Shown here: positions 11,123-19,970 of the stretch, piece after piece
How the letters are laid out: every line of letters starts with the position of its first letter
Position numbering within the stretch: the first letter of the stretch is position 1
DNA from: Adiantum capillus-veneris
Lineage: Eukaryota > Streptophyta > Polypodiopsida > Polypodiales > Pteridaceae
Assembly (NCBI GenBank): GCA_014529385.2
Contig: CM043969.1
Location: 9,587,001-9,651,000, forward strand
DNA length: 64,000 bases
Reading direction: 5' to 3'
The notes under the pieces: model-generated
Database searches by the model: none
Told to the model about the DNA's origin: nothing
What the model saw: the letters and a program-made list of their open reading frames with translations, nothing else
Program-made: the position numbers and the translations under genes

Positions 11123-12449
11123 TCCCCTCCTTTTCAAAGTGAGGTACTGGTACCGAACTGTATGGCGTCGAGGGAGAGCGCCAACAGCATCCGGAATCCT
11201 GGAAGGGACTCTTCGCCGGTCCACTCTAATACGTGGGTCGTGCGATACTTGAACTTCATAAAGGTCTGCAACGCTTGCTTCTTTGGGCCATGCCGAAAGC
11301 GACACAAAGTCTTCTGTGGCTCCTTCAATGCTTCAACTTCGTCTAGAGATCTGCTTCTTTCGTCTTCAAGAATCTCCATCGCTGAAAATTCCTGAAACCA
11401 TCTCCAACACAAAACCATGAACATACCCATTCCAGGTAAAGTGAAGGAAAAAGTTTTCTCTAAAGACTGTGTATGCAATGTAGATGAACATAGAGACGGA
11501 GTGACAACCCGTTCATCAAACACATGCAAACAATGAGATCGAATCTTTGTCTTTTGATGTAGAGCAATCAACTGTGGCAAAACACAATGGAAATGCCCAC
11601 GCTTGGTGCTCATACTTTCATGTGCTCGTTCGGAAACTGTGTCATGCCAAGGAATAGACATGGAATGTGACTTCCTTACATACATACTTTTCAGCTTTTC
11701 ATGAAAAATCCGCATACATTCGTGCTCATCCATGAGAGAAACATGCTCAACATACAATATGTCATGCCTAGGAAAAGGGATCACATAATGATGTTGACTA
11801 AAATACAGGAAACCGTCACGAATGAAACACTCGAACAATGCATGTGTATCAATCATGCGAACACATAATACTTCCTGTGAGGGTTCTTTGGACCAAGGCT
11901 CGATAGCGAAGATCGGTTCTTCCTGAATGATCGAATCATCCTGTGGGGGTTCTTTGGACCTCGACTCGAAAGCCAAGATCGGTTCTTCGTGATTGAGCGA
12001 ATCTACAACGAGGTTAGCTTTGCTAGGAAAAGCATCCACTAACACATCATCCTTGTGAACAATCACATTATCTTCATGCAATTCATCATGCTTTTGAGAA
12101 ATCACATCTTGATCATGCAAATCATCATGCTTGTCTTTATCATCCAAACCATCATGCAAATCATTATCATTCAAATCATCATGCTTCTCATAATCATGCA
12201 AATCCTGTTTATCATGCTTTGGAGAAGAAGAGACTGCGAGAGTCTCCTTCTCCTGAATCCTTTCAATCTTGTTCTGTATTCTAGAAAAGAGTCGCAACAT
12301 CTCTTGCCTTATTGCTTTGTTCTCGCGATCTATGGCTGCCATTCTTTCTGTGTAGTTACGCTCTATGGCTGCCATTCTTTCTTTGTGTTCACGCTCTATT
12401 TCTGCTTTTCTTTCCTGGTCCAACTCCTCCATAGGAGTTAGCGCAATGA
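9984..12449 (-). mobile_element. Non-autonomous LTR family, partial copy abutting the array
   Basis: LTR at 9984-11122 (TGTTAGG...TGACA), polypurine tract at 11123, then an internal region running to about 12449, where a palindromic element begins. The 5' part and second LTR are not present. The minus-strand coding part is unusually open here: it includes the charged coiled-coil start (MEELDQERKAEIEREHKERM), the His-Asp repeat, the conserved middle domain and the tail. It began inside LTR 3 of the array, so it is younger than the array. Partial fossil. Confidence 0.8.
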
Positions 12450-12719
12450 AAGGTAGTACCGTACGTACGTACGGATGACATCCGTACGGTACGTTCGTAC
12501 AGTACGGATCCGTACCGTACGGATTGCATCCGTACGGTGCAGTATTTTTTTTAAAAAAATTTGGCCAGCGCGTGTGGCGTCCGTTGCAGCGATAGGGTAG
12601 CGTTTTATTTTTTCAGTAAAGCTCTTTACAGATGGTGTGCGCTTCTGTAAAAGTTGCAGAGTAGGTGCAGAGCACGTGCAGAGCAGGTCTGTGAGCGCCT
12701 TTCTTGCAAAGAAAACACC

Positions 12720-13120
12720 ATGCCTCGCGAAGCCAACCCCCTCTGGAACATTCACACTAATGTCATTGAGATTGTGAAGACTCCAGGGCAATCCGGATCA
12801 GGTACACACGTTGGCAATGCAAGTATTGTGGGATGCAGAAGACCAGTACGGTCACTCGTGTCGTCAGACACTTGACGGCAATAGGATGTACAGCCAATTG
12901 TGGAGCATGCAAGAAGGTGCCGCCTGCTGTAAAAGATCAACTGATTGCAGAAAAATTTCCAGCAATGGCAGGAGTAAACAAAGGTAGGGGAAAACAATCT
13001 ACACAAGATGCTCTTCATGATGCCCTTCTCGGAGACCTTGGGGAGACGGACACTCAAGATCAAATGGTGGGAAGTAGTGAACCTAGTGCACAGGCTCACT
13101 ACTTCTTCGTGTTAGACTGA
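12720..13120 (+). pseudogene. BED zinc-finger fragment, left arm
   Basis: An ATG at 12720 opens MPREANPLWNIHTNVIEIV, which matches the start of BED domains (Pro-Leu-Trp). The zinc-binding part follows in a different frame: WQCKYCGMQKTSTVTRVVRHL then GCTANCGACKKVPPAV, giving the C-x2-C and H-x5-C ligands. The frame change falls between THV and WQCKYCG (near 12812). BED fingers bind DNA in transposases and in host factors derived from them. Only about 130 codons are present against 600-700 in a full hAT transposase. The second frame runs through the palindrome centre and stops at 13120. Confidence 0.65.
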
Positions 13121-13496
13121 GCCTGTGCACTAGGTTCACTACTTCCCACTGTTTGATCTTGAGTGTCCGTCTCCCCAAGGTCTCCGAGAAGGGCATCATG
13201 AAGAGCATCTTGTGTAGATTGTTTTCCCCTACCTTTGTTTACTCCTGCCATTGCTGGAAATTTTTCTGCAATCAGTTGATCTTTTACAGCAGGCGGCACC
13301 TTCTTGCATGCTCCACAATTGGCTGTACATCCTATTGCCGTCAAGTGTCTGACGACACGAGTGACCGTACTGGTCTTCTGCATCCCACAATACTTGCATT
13401 GCCAATGTGTGTACCTGATCCGGATTGCCCTGGAGTCTTCACAATCTCAATGACATTAGTGTGAATGTTCCAGAGGGGGTTGGCTTCGCGAGGCAT
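13099..13496 (-). pseudogene. BED zinc-finger fragment, right arm
   Basis: Mirror copy of the left-arm fragment, reading towards the palindrome centre. It carries the same residues (WQCKYCG, VVRHL, ACKKVPPAV) and the same frame change as the left arm. The arms were therefore copied from each other after that change, or have been homogenised since. The two fragments differ at few positions, for example DQMVG against DQTVG. Confidence 0.65.
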
Positions 13497-13766
13497 GGTG
13501 TTTTCTTTGCAAGAAAGGCGCTCACAGACCTGCTCTGCACCTGCTCTGCACCTGCTCTGCACCTGCTCTAGAAGCGCACACTATCTGTAAAGAGCTTTAC
13601 TGAAAAAATAAAACGCTACCATATCGCTGCAACGGACGCCACACGCGCTGGCCAATTTTTTTTAAAAAAAATACTGCACCGTACGGATGCAATCCGTACG
13701 GTACGGATCCGTACTGTACGGACGTACCGTACGGATGTCATCCGTACGTACGTACGGTACTACCTT

Positions 13767-14033
13767 GCTGTAAAGAGATCTCTGTGTGGTTGAATCTCCA
13801 GCATAAACCTCCCTAGCCTCACTAGCATGCGCTGGTCTGCTGACCCCAAGAGCTGGTGAAGGGAGCGCTGCTCTCTGAACAACGTGGGGTATCTCTCTCT
13901 GATGGCATAGTGGGCCGTGCGGCAACATACATAGTGCTCCTCATCCTCCGCTTCCCTTAGCTGCTCAACATCCACCTCCTCTCTGGATAGTCTGCATATC
14001 TTCTCGTCTGTAGGAATCACCGCTTCTTACTGG
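13767..14033 (-). mobile_element. LINE, C-terminal zinc-knuckle segment (3' part of an interrupted LINE)
   Basis: The minus-strand reading contains KICRLSREEVDVEQLREAEDEEHYVCC, close to the C-terminal Cys/His knuckle of many LINE ORF2 proteins (normally CRLC...EDEEHFLLxCP), followed by TLFREQRSLHQLLGSAD and a terminal helix. It continues the LINE whose reverse transcriptase lies at 15830-16706. The second cysteine of the usual CxxC is serine here. It ends at the palindrome boundary without a poly-A tail being visible. Confidence 0.6.
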
Positions 14034-15830
14034 ACTATGCATTCTGGGGTATTCATTCGGTTTCGGCATTTGGTGCGCAACTATTTATGGGGTGGTTCGG
14101 ATGGCATGAACGACACTTGTCCCAGAGTTAGCTGGCGACAGCCTAGCGTACCGTTATATTGCCTCGCGAAGAGGGAGGGTCGGGCATCATTGATCCAGAG
14201 ATGCAGTGATGCTCTGTTGTCCAAACTTATGAGGTTTTTTTCCTAGGGCCGAGCCTTGGAAACAATTTTTGTATCATGCTTTGTCCCGTGCAGTGCCACG
14301 TTTTGGATCATTAGATGCAGAGGGGCCTTAGCGCACAACTATCCGTTTTATCTTCAATGATGATCCTTTGGATTATACTAAGTTATCTCCTTTTATGAGA
14401 TCACTTTTACAGGTTTGGTTGACTATACATCAGGGTATGATTCGCCGAAGACCGCGATGCATTGAGGAGATTGAGAGACAACCCTTGATTTGGAATGCAT
14501 ATGTTCATGATCATGAGGGATGTCAGTTAGGGGTGCGGACTCATATTGACTGGGCCAGATGGGATAATGGGCCAACAACTTCTGTACGGATCTGGTTAGA
14601 GGTAGGTTTGCTTGATGTGGAATTCATTAGCGTTGAGTTCGGTATACCTAGGGGAGTTGCCACCCGAATGCTAGAGTTTGAGGATGCTCTTCCTCCGGAT
14701 TGGCGGGAGGCTATCCAGGGTGACTCGGATCTGCCCATGCATGAGGGCCGGTGGGCTTTTTCTAATGATGACAAGCATCCACGCTTGGTGTGCAGAGGCA
14801 CTCTTGTGTTCTCGCTTGCAAATCACGGACATAGTAGAGGGCACATGCGCCTGACATTTCAGGGCTCTTCTCCTTTGGATGAGTAACCTGGTTTGCATTA
14901 TGAGCCAGTTCGAGTGGTAGATGCGTTCGGCAAGCGCTTATGTGTAGACCCCGTGTTTTCTTCAGAGGAGGCAACGTTATGGAGGTTGTGGATTTGGGAA
15001 GGTTTACCACTGGCACAACTTGTTTGGGATCCGGGAGAGTGGATGTGGGTGGGACATATTGTAGAGGAGACGGTGTCATTTTTTGAGTACAACGCGCGCA
15101 TTGGCAGAGATATCATTTTTCGCCACCAGACTTCGTCATCAACCACGCAAGCTACAACATTGGTTGGAACAGAAGCTCTCTCATGCATTCATGTATTAGT
15201 ATTGGTCATGCATTTGGGGCCTTCATGTCAGCCGTCATATTTCGTATTTCCTCTGGATGCTAGCGCATGCAGGTCTCCCGATTGGGATCTGGGCTGCTCG
15301 GGAAGGACATGATCCTGCTTGTCAGTGTTGTTCCACGCAGGTGGAGGAGATGCTCCACCATTGTTTCTGGATCTGTCCACATGCACATTATGTATAGCGT
15401 GCTGTTTGCTGCCTTTTTTGTAGACTTGGGATTCAGGAGGGTTTTGTGACGTGGGGGGCCGTCACCTGGCTTTTGCGACATCCGGGCTCACATACCATGT
15501 ATGAGGGATCTTCCACAGATCTAGTATTTTGCTAACAGCCTTGGGATACAGACGAGGCACACTGGACATGGTGCCTACTTTAGTACATGAGTTTGACATA
15601 CAGCCTCGTGATATTCTATTTGCTACGATATGCAGCATAGTATTGTGGATTATATGGAAGGCTCGTTGTGCTCAGGTTTTGGGTGGTCGTCCTTCCCATG
15701 TGACCACTACTTTGGCTGCAGTTTGATCTGAACTTTTGCATACCTTGCGCAGCCAATGGGATTCTTCAGCAGGCCTCTCTAGGGCAGCAGAGAGGAGACG
15801 ACATCAATTTCTTCGACTATGGGCGTGTAC
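14034..15830 (+). mobile_element. LINE fragment (post-RT region and zf-RVT tail), inserted in another LINE
   Basis: Plus-strand remnant of a plant LINE. Near 14040-14200 it has the post-RT motif RHLVRNYLWGGSDG...PRVSW. A long open stretch at 14368-14886 follows. The zf-RVT-type knuckle is near 15270-15400 (CQCCSTQVEEMLHHCFWICPHA), then ILFATICSIVLWIIWKARCAQVLGG, a motif also seen near 61590. It is 5'-truncated: no endonuclease and no YADD reverse-transcriptase motif. Several stops interrupt it. Its two flanks are the halves of a minus-strand LINE, so it is a later insertion. Boundaries are approximate, within about 10-20 bp. Confidence 0.6.
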
Positions 15831-16706
15831 TACACTTCTTTTGTGTATGGATAGAGGCATTATCATGTGTAGGGGGTGCATCCAGTGAGTACTGGAAGGG
15901 GGGCAATCTGTCTATGCTGAACCCATGCGCCTGAAACCATGATGTCATCTCCCCATACCAGCATGCTGTATCTCCCTGCATGGCTAACTGTTGAGAGGAC
16001 TCAAGTGCAAGGCGGGCATATCTGTCTCTGGGAAGTTCCCACATGCGGTATATGAAGGAGACAGATTTGGTGAGTGCCTCAACCACTAGTGGGGGGGCAG
16101 CTAGCTCTGCTCGGATGATGGCACGTGGTACTGAAGCCTTGGCTCTAATGAGCCGCGAGATCATAGAGACCAGAGGTTTCTCCATGTCTCCCCATCCATC
16201 AGTGCAACCTGTCCTCCCGTGATGATCCAATGAAGGTCCCCATATCTCAGCTCCATAGAGCAATGCAGAAGCCACCAAAGTGTCAAAGAGCCTGAGCTTT
16301 GTCCGAGGCTTTTGAAACTGCACCTGTGAACACATCCTCTCCAATCTACCCAATGCTGCATGGGCTCTGGTCAATCTAGTCTCTGCTGCTCTCCTCAATG
16401 AAAATGCTGGTCCACTAAAACCCACTCCAAGGTAAGTGTAAGCATCTGTATACTCCACTGTCTCCTGGCCGTATGGAAAGCGGGTGCTGACCTCCTGATC
16501 CACTGTGGGGTGGTATTAAATACCATGACCTTGGTTTTACCAAGGTTGACAGACAAACCACTTTCATGGGCAAACCTATGCAAAGCATCCAAGTGACGTT
16601 GCATCCCCTCTGGAGAGTCAGAGATCAACACAATATCATCAGCATATAACAATAGTGGAATCCATGTCCCTGCCAGTTGTGCACCTCTATCACCATCTCT
16701 CTCAAT
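15830..16706 (-). mobile_element. LINE reverse-transcriptase segment (5' part of the interrupted LINE)
   Basis: The minus-strand reading shows GDRGAQLAGTWIPLLLYADD and the continuation IVLISDSPEGMQRHLDALHRFA, which holds the YADD catalytic motif of a LINE reverse transcriptase. The thumb region follows (SVNLGKTKVMVFN, then YTDAYTYLGVGFSG) and a long tail with LLYGAEIWGP. It is 5'-truncated close to the GA microsatellite at 16711, and contains at least one frame change after VMVFNTTP. The remaining 3' part is at 13767-14033. Confidence 0.75.

Positions 16707-16710
<4 letters not shown>

Positions 16711-16767
<57 letters not shown>
16711..16767. repeat. (GA)n microsatellite just upstream of an exon
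   Basis: About 57 bp of GA repeat, 17 bp before the acceptor of the downstream POLAR-like exon. It takes the place where a pyrimidine tract would normally lie; the remaining acceptor context is TTAAGTTTAACTTGCAG. Confidence 0.95.
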
Positions 16768-16770
<3 letters not shown>

Positions 16771-16784
16771 AGTTTAACTTGCAG

Positions 16785-17114
16785 GTTTCTTCTAAAGGGG
16801 GTTCAAATTCCTATTACAGTGATACAAGCTCACATGGAATGCTTGAAGGTTCTGGTATAGGAAGACCTTCAGCACAGTTGGCAGCTTCTCAAATGGATTA
16901 TGGTGTTTCAGCTATTGAATTAGACCGTCGCTTGCGAGAGGTTTTAGAAGCACAACAAGAAGACCGTATTTTGGAACTTGAGCAACTTTTGGAAGAGACG
17001 AAGGCAAAGCTTCTTGCCAAAGAACAAGAAATCTTTTGCTGGAAAAATCATGTCCATTCTTTAACAAACCTCCTCCAGCCTCACTCAAGTAAGCCTCTTT
17101 CATCTGACACTTAG
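16785..17114 (+). CDS. POLAR-like: POLAR-like protein, downstream exon
   Basis: This exon encodes the C-terminal half of the POLAR-like protein. After a Ser/Gly-rich linker (VSSKGGSNSYYSDTSSHG) comes the family's hallmark C-terminal coiled coil: GVSAIELDRRLREVLEAQQ, EDRILELEQLLEETKAKL, then AKEQEIFCWKNHV. In relatives the same positions read ELE-RL-E-LEARQ, RI-ELE-ALE, KE-EV-WW. The start is set by acceptor TTGCAG ending at 16784 (phase 0); the frame is open through the microsatellite upstream, but that is not coding. It ends at TAG 17112-17114 with a short Ser-rich tail. An extra 3' intron would not be visible. Recognition is by motif only. Confidence 0.72.
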   Translation, partial: VSSKGGSNSYYSDTSSHGMLEGSGIGRPSAQLAASQMDYGVSAIELDRRLREVLEAQQEDRILELEQLLEETKAKLLAKEQEIFCWKNHVHSLTNLLQPHSSKPLSSDT

Positions 17115-17416
17115 TCTTAGTTTTCTGTCATCAAGCTCAGCAAAATTTAAGCCTGTGTGCATCTCTACTATTTCTTGGGCAATCTTATGGAGAAGTGCCT
17201 CCAAAGAGAGAGCATGTTGAATCTAGACTAACGTTGTTTTTCTAGCCAGGCAATCTAGTAGTTACGCGGCCCCATGCATAACATCTGCTTTTGTTCGAAT
17301 TCATTGGCACTGTGTCATTTGTAGAGTTGCTAGTGGACCACCTTTATTATAGGACAAGCCCAGTGTTCTCTCTTGCATGGTGAAGCAGCTGATGTCTTCT
17401 TCCAATAGTACTTATA
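17115..17416 (+). other. Probable 3' untranslated region of the POLAR-like gene
   Basis: Follows the stop codon directly; no recognised gene or element. It reads without long frames and leads into a 294-bp tandem duplication. No clear AATAAA signal is seen in this stretch. Confidence 0.4.
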
Positions 17417-18003
17417 GCACTTCCCAATGGGTAGGATGCTCCTTCAACAGAGAGCTATATCTTGAGCTGGGACTTTGTGTTGGTCTCTTCCTGCATTGCA
17501 AGAAAATGTTTCAAATTTTGGAAGGGAGCAAACAGCAGGTCCTCTGTGTTGATCGTGCTTGAAATCTTTAGTGTGTGTGGAGCTCGAGAATGTTGGTGTG
17601 AATATTTTACTTGTATAAATTTGACCAAGATTTAAAGTTGATAAGAAATACAATTGGAGAAGAGAAGATGATGAGCGCAGTCTGGTGGTGGCTGATTTTA
17701 GCTGATAAGAGCACTTCCCAATGGGTAGGATGCTCCTTCAACAGAGAGCTATATCTTGAGTTGGGACTTTGTGTTGGTCTCTTCCTGCATTGCAAGAAAA
17801 TGTTTCAAATTTTGGAAGGGAGCAAACAGCAGGTCCTCTGTGTTGATCGTGCTTGAAATCTTTAGTGTGTGTGGAGCTCGAGAATGTTGGTGTGAATATT
17901 TTACTTGTATAAATTTGACCAAGATTTAAAGTTGATAAGAAATACAATTGGAGAAGAGAAGATGATGAGCGCAGTCTGGTGGTGGCTGATTTTAGCTGAT
18001 AAG
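17417..18003. repeat. 294-bp tandem duplication
   Basis: Unit 17417-17710 is repeated at 17711-18003 (period 294) with almost no differences (GAGCTGGG against GAGTTGGG is one). Starts GCACTTCCCAATGGG and ends TTTAGCTGATAAG. The near-identity says the duplication is recent. It lies just after the POLAR-like coding end and may double part of its 3' untranslated region. Confidence 0.95.
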
Positions 18004-19619
18004 GAGTCCTCGTTCTTGTCGAAGATTCGAGAAGAGTGTTTGCTGGCTGCTTCTGTGTTTCCTGCTGTTTGGTTCTGATGGGGAGATGTTGCCAGCTGTT
18101 TTGGAGTTCCCATTTGCCAAGGTTGTAAACTCACACGACCTATCCCTTCTGATTCCATGGAGGAAGGTGAGGAGAAACTTGACCCACTTCCTGAAGCTGG
18201 GTTAAGTCCGATGCTGACAATACCGAACAACTCGTCAAGAGTACCACTCTTCCAATACTTCCAACTGGCTGCTGGTTGGATGGAAACAACTATGGCACAT
18301 GGAGGATGATGATGGCCGTGTTTGATACCCATGTTGATTTTGTCATGAAGGAGATTGCAAAGCCAGATTGGGGAAAAAGGGGTGCTGTATGGGGGTGGAT
18401 TTTTACTGGTGTGTGTGGTCCTTCATCATTTTGACCTGTATGCCATGAGTGCTCAACCATGTGCTGCCTCTACTAGCGTGTTACACTCATGAACAAAATT
18501 TCTTGAGTTGCAGTTAAAGAACTGTGTACCCTCTGAATTCATACATTGTTGTAGGAACACATCAACAAGATGCAAGCATGTCAATAAAAGATCCTTCATG
18601 CAGGGAAATTGATAAGTGCAGCCATTCTATTATTGGTGAACTCGCCATTGTGGTACTCGACATTTTATTTATCCTTGATCACTAGCAGATAGATTGTACG
18701 GTGTTAGATGAGGAGGAGCAGTTTGCATCTATCTAGAGGTCTAGCAATACCAAGGCTTTGATGCAACAAGAGGCCATTGTGGTACTCGACATTTTATTTA
18801 TCCTTGATCACTAGCAGATAGTTCGTATGGTGTTAGATGAGGAGGACCGGTTTGCATCTATCTAGATTCTAGAGGTCTAGCAACACCAAGGATTTGATGC
18901 AACGAGGCCAAAATCAAATTGAAAGCTGGACAAGGGAAGGCTTCAAGCGGTAACAGGAAGCCTTGCATTATGAGGGTTGAAGCCAAGCAGGAGGCTTTGA
19001 AGGCTTAGTGATACTACGATAATTGTGGCAATAGGGCCACAATTGGAGGAAGTGTGCAGAGGGGACTAGTGTGTCCTTAGTAGCAGCTAAAGCTCTTTTC
19101 TACCATTTGGAGGTGACCACCCAGGATTCTCTTCCTATGGTGTCCAAGGTGGTAAATATACGTACCTTTGGGACTCACATGATTGGATCTCGGTAGCAAT
19201 GCCTCACAATAGATGACTTATATTCTACTCTATGAGAGATATGTAAATGTACCTATGTCAGGAACATTTCGATCACGACAAGCCCATCGTGGCACAGATT
19301 CTAGACATCAAAGGGAGATGCATTTCTTTATAGTAATTTGTTGTTGTATCTCTGTTTTCACCTCATATCTTGTGGTCTGTGACGAGCGCTCCATGTTTGT
19401 CAAGGCTAAAGACGCAAGCAAGAAAGCCAAGGAGGGTATGGTGGAGAATTTCCTTACGAACTTCACACTTTCTTCAGTGATAGCCCTCACATGAGAGATT
19501 TGTGGCCCACTACAAGACTTGATGGTGAATGTTTTTTACCTGATGTTGGGAGTAGATTGAGACAGTGTAGTTCTTGCATGTGCCGAAGGTATCATACAGG
19601 GGCTGTGCTAATATCTTCA
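18004..19619. other. Unassigned stretch
   Basis: No convincing gene. Around 18270-18350 a short plus-strand reading LDGNNYGTWRMMM hints at a Copia-type gag start, but too little is present to call it. The 129-bp duplication at 18644 lies within. Reading frames of 90-140 codons here look like chance frames. Confidence 0.4.
18644..18905. repeat. 129-bp tandem duplication
   Basis: The unit starting GCCATTGTGGTACTCGAC at 18644 repeats at 18773 with several substitutions and a small insertion (ATCTAGATTCTAGAGG against ATCTAGAGG). Older than the 294-bp duplication nearby. Confidence 0.9.
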
Positions 19620-19970
19620 TGTTAATCCTTCCCCGCATCCATCCTGCACACATGACATGACACAAGACAAACTCACACCTAGACACATGTAGTGAGCAGA
19701 CATCGGGCTCACCCCCGAGTCTGGGAGCTTGCATTGTGCAGCCAACGGGCTGGCCTTTGCTACAAGGCCGGTGTCCCATACCACCAAGCCCACACGAGTA
19801 CGGGTGGGCCGGCAGAGCTGCCAAGGGCCTAGAGTCCAAGTGTGGTGATCACACAAGATGTCTCACAAATGAGACTCAAGTCCTATTTATAGGACTTCAT
19901 AACCAAAGGGCCAAATTCACACTGGCCGGACATACTGCAGGCGCCCATCCTGATGTTTGGGGATGAAACA
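19620..19970 (-). repeat. 3' LTR of the partial Gypsy element
   Basis: On the minus strand it begins TGTTTCATCCCC directly after the purine tract and ends about GGATTAACA. It is related to the LTR at 52070-52440 (shared AGGATGGGCGC, GTGTGATCACCACACTTGGACTC). Confidence 0.75.

Larger units (their letters stand above)
12452..13764. mobile_element. Foldback (palindromic) DNA element carrying BED zinc-finger fragments, hAT-like
   Basis: Two arms of 646 bp (12452-13097 and 13119-13764) are near-identical reverse complements around a 21-nt spacer. The ends read GGTAGTACCGTACGTACG, followed by a sub-terminal patch of short GTACGG/CCGTAC palindromes, a T/A run, and then a coding fragment in each arm that points to the centre. 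The fragment is a BED-type zinc finger of the sort found at the N-terminus of hAT transposases. No transposase core (no hAT dimerisation region) is present, so it is non-autonomous. An 8-bp target duplication is not visible: CAATGAAA on the left against TTGCTGTA on the right. The left flank is an LTR interior and the right flank a LINE, so the flanks are from different elements. Confidence 0.8.
1930..16784 (+). other. Inferred 14.9-kb host intron filled with mobile elements
   Basis: The two POLAR-like halves lie on the same strand in the correct order and in compatible phase (donor GTGGGA at 1930, acceptor TTGCAG ending 16784). Everything between is non-host apart from about 1.1 kb at each side or in gaps. 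The content in order is: unique intron sequence, an LTR array, a partial LTR element, a BED palindrome, two interleaved LINEs and a GA microsatellite. All the LTR copies lie antisense to the gene. Whether the intron is still spliced cannot be judged from sequence; a rearrangement that separated the halves is the alternative. Confidence 0.6.

Noticed and set aside
14541-15188. Minus-strand frames opposite the inner LINE
   Set aside because: Antisense shadows of the plus-strand LINE reading, without domains.
17901-18332. 143-codon minus-strand frame with Ser/Gly-rich stretch
   Set aside because: Overlaps the tandem duplication on the antisense strand and has no recognisable domain.
18240-18350. 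Copia-type gag start (LDGNNYGTWRMMM)
   Set aside because: Only about 30 residues resemble a gag, with nothing before or after; could be chance.
17417-18905. CRISPR-like or satellite array
   Set aside because: Only two long units in each duplication, no short repeats with spacers, and the genome is a plant.
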